Shown: positions 8,635-16,680 of the stretch, one piece after another
Numbering within the stretch: position 1 is the first letter of the stretch
How the letters are laid out: every line of letters begins with the position of its first letter
NCBI RefSeq assembly: GCF_017355915.2
Contig: NZ_JAFEUV020000021.1
Span: forward strand, 1-64,000
Direction of reading: 5' to 3'
Source of the DNA: Telluribacter roseus
Lineage (GTDB): Bacteria > Bacteroidota > Bacteroidia > Cytophagales > Spirosomataceae
Length of the DNA stretch: 64,000 nucleotides
The notes under the pieces: generated by a model
Seen by the model: the letters and a program-made list of their open reading frames with translations, nothing else
Database searches by the model: none
Told to the model about the DNA's origin: nothing
Made by a program: the position numbers and the translations under genes

Positions 8635-8671
8635 AGGTACAAAGTAGCATGAGTTGAAAGCCAAAGATATT

Positions 8672-8710
8672 TAAAAAACCAAAAGCCCGTCCGTATGTGT
8701 TGGAGGGCTT
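8672..8710 (-). terminator. terminator of the mhq-like operon
   Basis: On the minus strand, arms AAGCCCTCC and GGACGGGCTT (one bulge) are followed by TTGGTTTTTT. This is a convincing Rho-independent terminator just after the 98-residue isomerase-like gene. Confidence 0.75.
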
Positions 8711-8729
8711 CTGGATCATATACAAAAGG

Positions 8730-9026
8730 TTAATTCAATGAGAAAAGTGGGAGCCTTAGTGCTACCATGTTATGGAACATCAGTTCTGAAATGGCAAGGT
8801 CCATGTAGTCAATGAGTGGAAACTCTGATAAAATGGACATCACTTCATACTCACTATCGGCCTTTACGATGCACCAGAGTTTGGAGCGATCTTCGGCCAA
8901 AGCATAAGATGTTAGTACTCCCTGCTCCATCATCTCGTTTACTTTCTGACGCTGGGCAGGTATTTTCTCAGCAAATCCCTCCGTCATAACCTCTGTAAGT
9001 GCGATCTCTACCATGTATTGGCTCAT
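8730..9026 (-). CDS. muconolactone isomerase-like / YCII-like small protein
   Basis: A 98-residue ferredoxin-fold-like protein resembling the muconolactone delta-isomerase family: an N-terminal beta strand (YMVEIALTEV), a long helix (FAEKIPAQRQKVNEMMEQGVLTSYALAEDRSKLWCIVKADSE) and a second repeat (VMSILSEFPLIDYMDLAISELMFH). It is the last gene of a probable operon with MhqD-like hydrolase and MhqO-like dioxygenase (19-bp gap), then a terminator. The context favours a role in handling aromatic or quinone products, but isomerase activity is unproven. Confidence 0.75.
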   Translation of the reverse strand: MSQYMVEIALTEVMTEGFAEKIPAQRQKVNEMMEQGVLTSYALAEDRSKLWCIVKADSEYEVMSILSEFPLIDYMDLAISELMFHNMVALRLPLFSLN

Positions 9027-9045
9027 ATGATGACAAGGTTAATTG

Positions 9046-9681
9046 TTAGAATGTGGCATTTGCCAGTACATTATTAACAATATTTAGCTCGTCGTCGTTG
9101 ATGGAATGGCCAAAATTTTTGTAAAGCTTTGCTAATACGTTAGCTTTCATGTTTTTAAATATAGTCTCTGACTCAAGTACCCGTTCCTTTGGGATGTGGG
9201 AGTCGATATCACTGCATCCCAGAAATATGGGAGTACCTTCCAGAGTACCTTCGTAGTTGCGGGGAGTTCCTTCCGGGCCAATGAGGCCGCCACTCAGGCC
9301 AAACACCCCCCCGTACGACTGAGGATGACGAGCAGTATACTCCAGCGCCAGACAGGCTCCCTGCGAAAATCCCAGCAGATAGATGTCTTTGTAGGCAAAT
9401 CCGTACTCGTTGTGCAGGCGATCCACCAGCGTGCGTACTACTTCCAGGCCGGATGAAAGTCCGGGTTCATTCTGGGCCATGGGCGCCAGGAACGAGTAGG
9501 GGTACCAGGTGTTTTGAGAAGCCTGGGGGGCTATATAGGCCATATCGTCGGCCTGGAGGTACTCAGCCAGCGACAGGATGCTCTGAGCAGAGGCGCCCCG
9601 GCCGTGTACCATCACCATAGCTCTTTTGGCTTCTTCGAGCCTGGCTCCGGCAGTAGCTATATTATCAGGATTATGTACCAT
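9046..9681 (-). CDS. MhqD-like alpha/beta hydrolase (phospholipase/carboxylesterase family)
   Basis: A 211-residue alpha/beta hydrolase of the Abhydrolase_2 type. Visible are the oxyanion segment VHGRGAS, the nucleophile elbow GFSQG (Ser106), a probable Asp in CSDIDSHIP and a late His in FGHSIND, completing a catalytic triad. In Firmicutes the same pair, MhqD hydrolase and MhqO ring-cleavage dioxygenase, is induced by methylhydroquinone and catechol. The gene here follows an MhqO homologue by 95 bp, supporting that assignment; the substrate is unknown. Confidence 0.85.
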   Translation of the reverse strand: MVHNPDNIATAGARLEEAKRAMVMVHGRGASAQSILSLAEYLQADDMAYIAPQASQNTWYPYSFLAPMAQNEPGLSSGLEVVRTLVDRLHNEYGFAYKDIYLLGFSQGACLALEYTARHPQSYGGVFGLSGGLIGPEGTPRNYEGTLEGTPIFLGCSDIDSHIPKERVLESETIFKNMKANVLAKLYKNFGHSINDDELNIVNNVLANATF

Positions 9682-9776
9682 AGGTAGGTAGTTAGCGAGT
9701 AGCTATAGTTTCTTTATGTAAGACAGGGAAAGAGTGAATACCCCTCCCCTGCCTGTATGAGCTGTATAGTACCGGG

Positions 9777-10721
9777 TTATTTGGCTTCGGCTACAATCTT
9801 GGGTAGCTGCGCCTCAAGTTGTGCACGCCGCGGCTCGTACCATTCGGGTAGTTTGAGCGTAGTACCCAGCTCGGCTACGGGCTCATCAATGGCAAAGCCC
9901 GGAGGATTGGTAGCAATCTCAAACAGGATTCCACCCGGCTCGCGGTAGTAGATACTGTGGAAGTAGTTACGGTCCAGTACGTGCGTAGGATTATAACCTT
10001 CGGCTAGTAACTTCTCCCGAATCTCGAGCTGCGTATCGTCTGATTCGGTGGCAAAGGCCAGGTGATGTACCGAGCCTGCGCCCTGTAGTGCTCTTACGTC
10101 TTTGGGCGAAAAACGTACGTCTACGTAGGAGCCGCTACCACCCGCACCCGCCTGGAACCGGAACAGGTCGGTCTCTTCCGCTACCAGTGTATGCTGCATC
10201 ACATCGGTAAGCAGAGATACGGTATCATCCAGCCGGAACTCGTTGAGGGTAACGGTATGGAAGCCACGGATCGAGTGCTCCTGTGGTATCTTGCCATTGT
10301 TCCAGCCTGGGCGTTGGTCTTCGCTGTTGGCTACCAGCTCTACTCCCATACCATCGTAGTCTTCGAAGCGCAGGTAGTTTTCATTGAATCGCACGTAGGG
10401 GCCGCTAAATGGTATATTGAACTGCGTGAGCCGGTCCATCCAATAGTCCAATGAACCTGCCGGTACCGAAAATGCGGTATAGGTCAGTTGTCCTCCTCCT
10501 TTGCGTCCGCGGGATAGTCCGGCGTAGGGGAAGAACGTAAGTATAGAACCTGGTGAGCCTACTTCGTCGCCGTAGTACAGGTGGTAGACGTCGGGCGCGT
10601 CAAAGTTGATGGTCTTTTTGACCATACGTAGGCCGAGTATACCTACGTAGAAGTCGACATTGCGCTGGGTATCGCTAGCCAGTGAGGTGACGTGGTGGAT
10701 GCCGTTAATCAGTGTGTTCAT
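9777..10721 (-). CDS. MhqO-like ring-cleaving dioxygenase (VOC family)
   Basis: A 314-residue protein made of two tandem vicinal-oxygen-chelate modules. Metal ligands are suggested by GIHHVT (His9/His10) in the first half and VHHLAF in the second, with Glu in ILFEIAT. The segments LRMVKKTINFD, YHLYYGDEVGSPGSILTFFP and YYREPGGILFEIATNPPGF are typical of the MhqO/LinE-like group, thought to open hydroquinone or catechol rings with Fe(II). It is the first gene of the three-gene operon; a palindrome 23-37 bases upstream of its start is a candidate operator. Confidence 0.88.
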   Translation of the reverse strand: MNTLINGIHHVTSLASDTQRNVDFYVGILGLRMVKKTINFDAPDVYHLYYGDEVGSPGSILTFFPYAGLSRGRKGGGQLTYTAFSVPAGSLDYWMDRLTQFNIPFSGPYVRFNENYLRFEDYDGMGVELVANSEDQRPGWNNGKIPQEHSIRGFHTVTLNEFRLDDTVSLLTDVMQHTLVAEETDLFRFQAGAGGSGSYVDVRFSPKDVRALQGAGSVHHLAFATESDDTQLEIREKLLAEGYNPTHVLDRNYFHSIYYREPGGILFEIATNPPGFAIDEPVAELGTTLKLPEWYEPRRAQLEAQLPKIVAEAK

Positions 10722-10743
10722 AGGGATGAGAGATTATATGTTA

Positions 10744-10758
10744 TTACATTTAATGTAA
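10744..10758. promoter_or_regulatory. palindromic operator candidate upstream of the MhqO-like operon
   Basis: TTACATT-T-AATGTAA is a perfect 7+1+7 palindrome starting 23 bases upstream of the dioxygenase ATG. Size, AT content and position suit a MarR/DUF24-type repressor, the class that controls mhq genes in Bacillus. No such regulator is encoded nearby. Confidence 0.5.
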
Positions 10759-10928
10759 ATACATACAATTGATTGGTTTAGTTCATTCCACCTGCCCGAT
10801 CTTTTCATACAAGTGTAGCAGTACCGAAATTAACCCCAGGTGGTAATAAGATGGTACAAACCACAGCCCGAAAGGTACGATCAATTATAGGTACTCTATC
10901 AGGAGGTAACAAATTTGGCTCTTCAATG

Positions 10929-10958
10929 TTGTTTACTTAGTAACATACCCTACTTTTG
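10929..10958 (+). promoter_or_regulatory. promoter of the TPP-riboswitch transcript
   Basis: TTG (10929-10931), a 19-base spacer and TACTTTTG (10951-10958) match the Bacteroidota consensus exactly and would start transcription a few bases before the riboswitch. Confidence 0.85.
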
Positions 10959-10972
10959 CAGCTCAAAATCTC

Positions 10973-11050
10973 ATAAGGGGTGCCCTACCTGACGGGCTGA
11001 GATCATACCCATAGCACCTGATCCGGATAATGCCGGCGAAGGGAGAGAAA
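10973..11050 (+). promoter_or_regulatory. TPP (THI-box) riboswitch
   Basis: The conserved blocks appear in order: GGGGTGCC (10977-10984), GGGCTGAGAT (10995-11004), ACCC near 11008, then CACCTGATCCGGATAATGCC and GGCGAAGGGA up to 11043. This is a complete aptamer for thiamine pyrophosphate. A roughly 130-base segment separates it from the TonB receptor ATG and must hold the expression platform; I see no clear terminator, so translational control is possible. Confidence 0.95.
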
Positions 11051-11179
11051 GCTAATCAAGCTCTTGTAGCAACAGACCTACCTCTGCGGCAACTATCGTT
11101 CGTTTAGCTGATTTCATTTAAAGTACATTTTACCAAAGGATGGGTTGGCCCCTTGCCTGTTCGTTAACTAGTAATCGCA

Positions 11180-13636
11180 ATGCGAAAAGTTACGATCTAT
11201 CTTTTTATGCTGACAATGGGATTATTGTCAGCCCTTACTACCCTGGCTCAGGTGACTGTTACGGGCCAGGTGATTGATGCCGAAGCCGGAGGCCCACTGC
11301 CTGGTGCAGCCATTCGGGCTGGTGAGGTACGTGGTACCACTACCAACGAGTCCGGCCGTTTTACTCTCACCAATATTCCTGCCAATGTAGAGGTACTGGA
11401 GGTATCCTATGTAGGCTTTGAGACGATACGGCTATCGGTAGCTTCTGCCCAGGCCACCTCTCCACTAACCATTCGACTCAACCGCAGCATATTTGCGGCG
11501 GATGAAGTAATCGTAAGTGCTACGCGGGTCAATGAGCGTACGGGTATGGCCTACACCAACGTAGGAGCCGAGGCTCTTAACAAGCAGAACTTCGGACAGG
11601 ATATACCAGCCCTGCTCAACTTCACCCCTTCGCTGGTAAGTACTTCCGACGCGGGAGCAGGTGTAGGGTATACGGGTATTCGTATCCGGGGTACCGATGC
11701 TACCCGCATCAACGTAACCATCAATGGGATACCGTATAACGACCCCGAAAGCCAGGGCGTATTCTGGGTGAATATGCCGGATTTTGCGTCTTCTGTCAGT
11801 AGTGTTCAGATCCAGCGCGGGGTGGGTACCTCTACCAACGGAGCCGGTGCCTTCGGGGCCACCGTTAACGTCAATACCAGTGAATTCAGGGCTGAACCTT
11901 ACGCGGAGCTGAACAACTCTTTCGGCTCATTTAACACCCTGCGTAATACCATTAAGGCCGGAACGGGACTCCTGAATGGAAAATTCACGGTAGATGCGCG
12001 CCTGTCGCGTATTGCCTCGGATGGCTTTATTGACCGCGCTTCTTCCAACCTGAAGTCATTCTACCTGTCGGGCGGGTACTTCGGCAAGAAAAGCTTCATC
12101 CGGTTCAATGCCTTTTCGGGTAAAGAGCTTACGTACCAGTCGTGGTATGGTACTCCCGAGTCGCGGCTGCGGGGGGATCGCGAAGGTATGCTGGCGTACA
12201 TCGAGCGTAACGGCCTCAACGAGCGTGATGCCCAGAACCTGCTCAATTCAGACAGCCGTACCTACAACTACTATACCTACGACAACGAGGTGGATGACTA
12301 CCAGCAGGACCACTACCAGCTGGTATCGTCACACACGCTCAGCAACAACTGGACCCTTAACCTGAACGGTTTTCTGGTACGCGGCCGGGGCTTCTTTGAG
12401 CAGTATCGTGATAATGACCGGCTGAGGAATTATAAACTACCGGATGTAGTGATCGGCGAGCAGACCATCAGCCGCACCGACCTGATCCGTCGCCGCTGGC
12501 TCGATAACTACTTCTACGGTACTACCTTCTCGCTGGATTACAACAGCTTCAAAAAGCTGACGGCTAACTTAGGCGGGGGACTTAACTACTTCGATAATGA
12601 TCACCATGGTGAAGTAATATGGGCGCGCTACGCCAGCACCGGCAACATCCGTCACCCCTACTACTACAACCGGGGGCAGAAAACAGACTTCAACCTCTAC
12701 GGCAAGGTATACTACCAGCTGACGGAGAAGCTGAATGCCTACGGAGATGTACAGGTACGTACCGTGGATTATATCGTAGCCGGTGATGACAATCAGCGTC
12801 GCCAGCACGATTTTGATGAGCACTTTACCTTCATCAATCCTAAGGCGGGTCTGACGTACCAGCTGTCGGAGACCAGTACCGCCTATGCCTCGTATAGCAT
12901 CGGTAACCGCGAGCCCAACCGAGACGACTTCACCGAAGCTACTACCGATATCCGGCCCGTGGCCGAAACGCTGCGGGATCTGGAAGCTGGCTTCCGAACG
13001 CAGCGCGGACGCTGGGCATTTGCGGCCAACTACTACTACATGAACTATAAGAATCAGCTGGTGCTGACCGGGCAGGTCAATGACGTAGGTAACTCTATCC
13101 GTGTGAATGTACCCAATAGCTACCGGATGGGTATTGAGCTGGAAGGTGCCGTAGCACTGAGCAACCGGTGGAGATGGAACGCCAATGCTACCTTCAGCCG
13201 GAACAAGATCGCCAACTTTACGGAGTACATCGTAGACTACGACAACGGCGGCTACCAGACCATCACCCACGGCAACACGGATATATCGTTCTCACCCAAC
13301 CTGATCGCAGCCAGCCAGCTTTCGTACCTACCCACGAAGAATGTGGAGCTGACCCTGCTGACCAAGTACGTAAGCAAACAGTACCTGGATAATACGTCCA
13401 ACGAAGGCCGTCGCCTGGACCCGTACCTGACCAACGACATCCGCCTGACCTGGACGCTCACGCCGTCATGGTCCAAGCAGCTGGTGCTAAAGGCACTGGT
13501 GAATAACGTCCTGAACGAGCAATACGAATCGAATGGCTATACCTACGGGTACATCGCCGGTGGGCTTGTCCAGGAGAACTTCTACTACCCGCAGGCCGGC
13601 CGTAACTATATGATCGGTGTAGATCTGCGGTTCTAA
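11180..13636 (+). CDS. TonB-dependent outer-membrane receptor, thiamine-regulated
   Basis: An 818-residue receptor. After a signal peptide (ending about LTTLAQ) comes a carboxypeptidase-regulatory-like domain (VTVTGQVIDAEAGGPLPGAAI...), then the plug (EVIVSATRVNERTGMAY, YTGIRIRGTDATRINVTINGIPYNDPES, VQIQRGVGTSTNGAGAFGATVNV) and a long beta-barrel ending in the aromatic terminal strand YMIGVDLRF. The TPP riboswitch in its leader implies import of thiamine or a thiamine precursor across the outer membrane. No inner-membrane thiamine transporter or thiamine kinase follows; the gene is closed by a strong terminator. The initiator ATG precedes a standard signal peptide. Confidence 0.92.
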   Translation: MRKVTIYLFMLTMGLLSALTTLAQVTVTGQVIDAEAGGPLPGAAIRAGEVRGTTTNESGRFTLTNIPANVEVLEVSYVGFETIRLSVASAQATSPLTIRLNRSIFAADEVIVSATRVNERTGMAYTNVGAEALNKQNFGQDIPALLNFTPSLVSTSDAGAGVGYTGIRIRGTDATRINVTINGIPYNDPESQGVFWVNMPDFASSVSSVQIQRGVGTSTNGAGAFGATVNVNTSEFRAEPYAELNNSFGSFNTLRNTIKAGTGLLNGKFTVDARLSRIASDGFIDRASSNLKSFYLSGGYFGKKSFIRFNAFSGKELTYQSWYGTPESRLRGDREGMLAYIERNGLNERDAQNLLNSDSRTYNYYTYDNEVDDYQQDHYQLVSSHTLSNNWTLNLNGFLVRGRGFFEQYRDNDRLRNYKLPDVVIGEQTISRTDLIRRRWLDNYFYGTTFSLDYNSFKKLTANLGGGLNYFDNDHHGEVIWARYASTGNIRHPYYYNRGQKTDFNLYGKVYYQLTEKLNAYGDVQVRTVDYIVAGDDNQRRQHDFDEHFTFINPKAGLTYQLSETSTAYASYSIGNREPNRDDFTEATTDIRPVAETLRDLEAGFRTQRGRWAFAANYYYMNYKNQLVLTGQVNDVGNSIRVNVPNSYRMGIELEGAVALSNRWRWNANATFSRNKIANFTEYIVDYDNGGYQTITHGNTDISFSPNLIAASQLSYLPTKNVELTLLTKYVSKQYLDNTSNEGRRLDPYLTNDIRLTWTLTPSWSKQLVLKALVNNVLNEQYESNGYTYGYIAGGLVQENFYYPQAGRNYMIGVDLRF

Positions 13637-13674
13637 CCACAACACATTGATAAGCTAGTATCTTAGTAACTTGA

Positions 13675-13706
13675 AGCGCCGGCAGGTACCTGTCGGCGCT
13701 TTTTTA
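13675..13706 (+). terminator. terminator of the TonB receptor gene
   Basis: Arms AGCGCCGGCAGGT and ACCTGTCGGCGCT pair with one mismatch and no loop bases to spare, followed by TTTTTT. It lies 38 bases after the receptor stop codon. Confidence 0.9.
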
Positions 13707-13730
13707 TCAACAACTAGTCGCGAACAGCCA

Positions 13731-13994
13731 ATGACGCTTAATGTCAAAGTAAAACCCGGAAGTAAGCTGGATCAGCTGTATTATGATGAGCAGGGGCTGC
13801 TGAACGTCAGGATCAAGGCACCGGCTCAGGATGGTAAGGCCAACGACTATCTGGTAAAGTACCTGGCCAAACAGTTAGGGCTGCCCAGATCGTCGGTAGA
13901 CATAGTATCAGGATTTACCAATCCGCACAAGCGTCTGGAAATTGAGGCAGCCGAGGAAGTCGTGAGAGTGCGACTCGCTGCTGTATGCGGCTAA
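13731..13994 (+). CDS. DUF167 (YggU-like) family protein
   Basis: An 87-residue basic protein. The family pattern V(K)VKPGSK...L.VRIKAPAQDGKAND.L...LA..L......I.SG....K (residues 4-72) is complete. Function is unknown across the family. The start is ATG 13731; a longer frame from 13671 would run through the preceding terminator hairpin and is rejected. It converges on the DinB-like gene with only 3 bases between stops. Confidence 0.87.
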   Translation: MTLNVKVKPGSKLDQLYYDEQGLLNVRIKAPAQDGKANDYLVKYLAKQLGLPRSSVDIVSGFTNPHKRLEIEAAEEVVRVRLAAVCG

Positions 13995-13997
13995 CTC

Positions 13998-14480
13998 CTA
14001 CCGCAGCCGCCTGATCAACGTACTGATATAAGTTAGCTCGCCTACGTGTAGGCCCTCGTGCAGCATCAGGGATACGATCTGCTCACCTACCGTAGTACCT
14101 CCCGGAAAGTTGATGGGGCTGTTGCTTTGCCAGTGTTCCTGCGACACCTCACTAAGTAGCTGCTGGATCTGCTCGCCCCGTTGCAGGAAAGCAGCTATGA
14201 TCTCCTCCAGCGGGGGATAGATTTCAGCGGTCTGGATAGAGGAGCCAAAGCTGAATAGGGTGGTTTCGTTTTCCAGCTTTTGCAGAGGTTCGTTGGGACG
14301 CAGCAACTTTATACAGCTATTGCGAAAGAAAGCCAGGTGCCCCATCTCCCATAGCAACGAGTTAGCGGAGCTGTAAGGACGAAAGAGCGCCTCGGCCTGA
14401 GTAACCCCCTCAGTGGCCTTAGCGACTTTATGGTTGTGGTACTTGATGCTTTTCAGAAGAAATAGTGAATCCATATCCAT
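13998..14480 (-). CDS. DinB-like (DUF664-type) four-helix protein
   Basis: A 160-residue helical protein of the DinB superfamily. Putative metal ligands are His48 of EMGHLAFFRN and the C-terminal histidines in LMLHEGLHVGELTYIS, the usual arrangement of the three-histidine site. Bacterial members include thiol-dependent S-transferases, and most are uncharacterised. It follows the thioesterase-like gene by 38 bp on the same strand, so the two are probably co-transcribed. Confidence 0.82.
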   Translation of the reverse strand: MDMDSLFLLKSIKYHNHKVAKATEGVTQAEALFRPYSSANSLLWEMGHLAFFRNSCIKLLRPNEPLQKLENETTLFSFGSSIQTAEIYPPLEEIIAAFLQRGEQIQQLLSEVSQEHWQSNSPINFPGGTTVGEQIVSLMLHEGLHVGELTYISTLIRRLR

Positions 14481-14518
14481 ATAGGTGTGGTCAGAATTAT
14501 GACAAATTGATTGTAGTA

Positions 14519-15028
14519 CTACTTAGTATTGGAGCGCTGCTTGGGTACCCAGGCCCATACCGCTTCCACCAGAACAGGCTCCTTGCCTTCGGCGTCTACG
14601 ACCTTCACTTCTACGGTCGTTTCTCCTTTGGGGGTACTCCGGATCAACTGAATCTGCTCATCGGTCAGGTGGGCGGTAGCTTGCATAGCTCCCTTGGAGC
14701 GTTTCACAAAATCAGCCTTGATGCTCTTGATCACCGGTACCGAATCATCCGCTACATTCATACCCACTACCATGCCCGAGGCTGTTTCGGCCAGCAGGAT
14801 CATAGCTCCGGCGTGTATCTGCTTGATGTGGTTCTGTACCTTCTTCCGGTTAGACAGCGCTACCACCACTTCCCGCTCATTCATGGTCTCAAACCGGATG
14901 CCGGTGGTACCTACATACCGTACTACATTGCCAATAGCGTACGAAAGCATGGGCATGCGTAGTGGTTTTGGCATTTCCATAAACCGCCGTACGGTGCGCT
15001 GAAGATCATTAGTGAACTGGGTACTCAT
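14519..15028 (-). CDS. hotdog-fold thioesterase-like protein (DUF4442)
   Basis: A 169-residue protein with a hotdog core: NRKKVQNHIKQIHAGAMILLAETASGMVVG carries the helix and the HAGA turn typical of PaaI/DUF4442 proteins, followed by strands PVIKSIKADFVKRSKGAMQATAHL and ETTVEVKVVDAEGKEPVLVEAVWAWVP. It probably hydrolyses an acyl-CoA or acyl-ACP, with unknown substrate. It is divergent from hemE across a 91-bp gap and probably leads a short operon with the DinB-like gene. Confidence 0.82.
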   Translation of the reverse strand: MSTQFTNDLQRTVRRFMEMPKPLRMPMLSYAIGNVVRYVGTTGIRFETMNEREVVVALSNRKKVQNHIKQIHAGAMILLAETASGMVVGMNVADDSVPVIKSIKADFVKRSKGAMQATAHLTDEQIQLIRSTPKGETTVEVKVVDAEGKEPVLVEAVWAWVPKQRSNTK

Positions 15029-15082
15029 AGGGTCAGGATCAATTAGAGGGGAAATCTAACTAAAATTTATTAAAAGATTTGG

Positions 15083-15115
15083 TTGGCGGGGGCAATCCCT
15101 TTCTGACTACCTTTG
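15083..15115 (+). promoter_or_regulatory. hemE promoter giving a leaderless or near-leaderless mRNA
   Basis: TTG (15083-15085), a 22-base spacer and TACCTTTG (15108-15115) match the consensus. The hemE ATG starts at 15120, only 5 bases after the -7 element, so the predicted transcription start falls on or within a few bases of the A of ATG. Confidence 0.7.
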
Positions 15116-15119
15116 CAGT

Positions 15120-16148
15120 ATGAACTTACAGAATGACTTACTATTAAGGGCGGCGCGAGGCGAAGAGGTAGAGCGTACGCCTGTATGGATGATGCGTCAG
15201 GCGGGCCGTATACTGGCTGAATACCGGGCTGTACGCGAAAAAGCGGGTAGCTTTATCCAACTGGCTACAACGCCTGAACTCGCCGCTGAGGTAACTATCC
15301 AACCTGTAGACTTACTGGGTGTGGATGCCGCCATTATATTTTCGGACATCCTGGTAGTACCCGAAGGCATGGGCCTCCCCTACGAGATGGTGGAGCAGCG
15401 CGGACCGGTATTTCCACGGACGGTACGTACCTCCGCCGATTTGGATCAGCTGCGTGTAGCCGATCCGGAGGGAGACCTGGGGTATGTACTAGAGGCTATC
15501 CGCATCGTGAAGCGTGACCTTAACGGACGGGTACCTCTGATTGGCTTTGCCGGGGCGCCTTTTACGATCTTCTGCTACATGACCGAAGGCAAAGGCTCCA
15601 AGACATTCTCCGTAGCCAAAAAGCTACTCTATACAGATCCGGAGTTCTCCCACGCCCTGCTTCAGAAGATTACCGATAGTACCATTGCCTACCTGAAAGC
15701 GCAGGTAATAGCCGGTGCCGACCTGGTACAGATCTTTGACTCGTGGGCGGGTATCCTGTCACCGGACCAGTACCGTACGTACTCCCTGCCCTACATCAAG
15801 CAGATATGTGATGCGATCAATGAAGTACCCGTAACAGTATTTGCCAAGGGCGCTTTCTTTGCCCGTCAGGAGATTGGCGAGCTGAACTGCCAGGTAGTAG
15901 GTCTGGACTGGAATATGGATGCCGCCGAGTCGCGCCAGCTCATTCCGAACAAGACCCTGCAGGGCAATCTGGACCCGTGCGTACTGTACGCTACCTACGA
16001 TCAGATCCGGGCGGAGGTGAAGAAGATGGTCGATACCTTCGGTACCCAGCGCTACATCGCTAACCTGGGGCACGGTGTATACCCCGATACCGATCCGGAT
16101 AAGGTACGTTGCTTCATAGAGGCGGTAAAGGAGTTTTCGGCGAAGTAG
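15120..16148 (+). CDS. hemE: uroporphyrinogen decarboxylase
   Basis: A 342-residue enzyme of normal length that removes the four acetate carboxyls of uroporphyrinogen III in heme synthesis. Both family signatures are present: [18 protein letters not shown] near the N-terminus, containing the substrate-binding arginines, and [16 protein letters not shown] about residues 140-155; the catalytic Asp is in [14 protein letters not shown]. No other heme gene is adjacent. Its promoter lies immediately upstream of the ATG, and its stop lies 3 bases from the convergent VOC gene. Confidence 0.97.
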   Translation: MNLQNDLLLRAARGEEVERTPVWMMRQAGRILAEYRAVREKAGSFIQLATTPELAAEVTIQPVDLLGVDAAIIFSDILVVPEGMGLPYEMVEQRGPVFPRTVRTSADLDQLRVADPEGDLGYVLEAIRIVKRDLNGRVPLIGFAGAPFTIFCYMTEGKGSKTFSVAKKLLYTDPEFSHALLQKITDSTIAYLKAQVIAGADLVQIFDSWAGILSPDQYRTYSLPYIKQICDAINEVPVTVFAKGAFFARQEIGELNCQVVGLDWNMDAAESRQLIPNKTLQGNLDPCVLYATYDQIRAEVKKMVDTFGTQRYIANLGHGVYPDTDPDKVRCFIEAVKEFSAK

Positions 16149-16151
16149 TCG

Positions 16152-16547
16152 TCAGGAAGGGTCCCACATACCGGCCTCCACTACCTCCAGCACATGCCCG
16201 TCGGGGTCGTCGAAGTAGAAAGAGCGGGCGCCACGTGCCCATACTTCGTGGTGGTACACATTGATACCCTGTTCCTGAATAGCCCGGAGCAGGGTATCAT
16301 ACTGTCCGGCGGGTGCTTCAAAAGCAATGTGCTGCCTGCCTTCGGCGTAGTGCGGAGGCGGCGACTGCTTGGCCCGAGATACCTCCGGCAGGAAACATAG
16401 TAGTACAGAGGTACCCGCCCGGAAAAACACGTGGCTACCCTCTACCACGGAAATAACCTCCAGCCCCAGGAGGCCCTGGTAGAAGGCACGAGATTGTTCC
16501 AGATTGCTAACATACAGGCAGGTTTCCTTGATTTGAGTAAACTGCAT
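16152..16547 (-). CDS. VOC-family (glyoxalase/bleomycin-resistance fold) protein
   Basis: A 131-residue single-module vicinal-oxygen-chelate protein: ETCLYVSNLEQSRAFYQGLLGLEVI, RQHIAFEAPAGQYDTL and SFYFDDPDGHVLEVVEAG. Candidate metal ligands are His in RQHIAF and Glu in HVLEVVE; the first ligand position is occupied by Cys or Leu rather than His (TCLYV), so metal binding may be altered. The substrate is unknown. It is monocistronic and convergent with hemE. Confidence 0.85.
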   Translation of the reverse strand: MQFTQIKETCLYVSNLEQSRAFYQGLLGLEVISVVEGSHVFFRAGTSVLLCFLPEVSRAKQSPPPHYAEGRQHIAFEAPAGQYDTLLRAIQEQGINVYHHEVWARGARSFYFDDPDGHVLEVVEAGMWDPS

Positions 16548-16680
16548 AGCTGGCAGGGGTAAGTGGGATTTGTGTTCCTAGAATAACCAGGTTGGCAGCC
16601 GAGTGTTATGAAGATACAAAAGAAGCTCTTATAAAGATGAGATATCTGCTCAGGTTAAAGCCAAAACAGCAACAGAAACT

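Noticed and set aside
10973-11050. Cobalamin riboswitch for the TonB receptor
   Set aside because: The conserved CTGAGA and CCTGATC...GGCGAAGGGA blocks are those of the TPP aptamer, not the B12 element.
13671-13730. N-terminal extension of the DUF167 gene
   Set aside because: It runs through a strong terminator hairpin; the conserved domain starts at ATG 13731.
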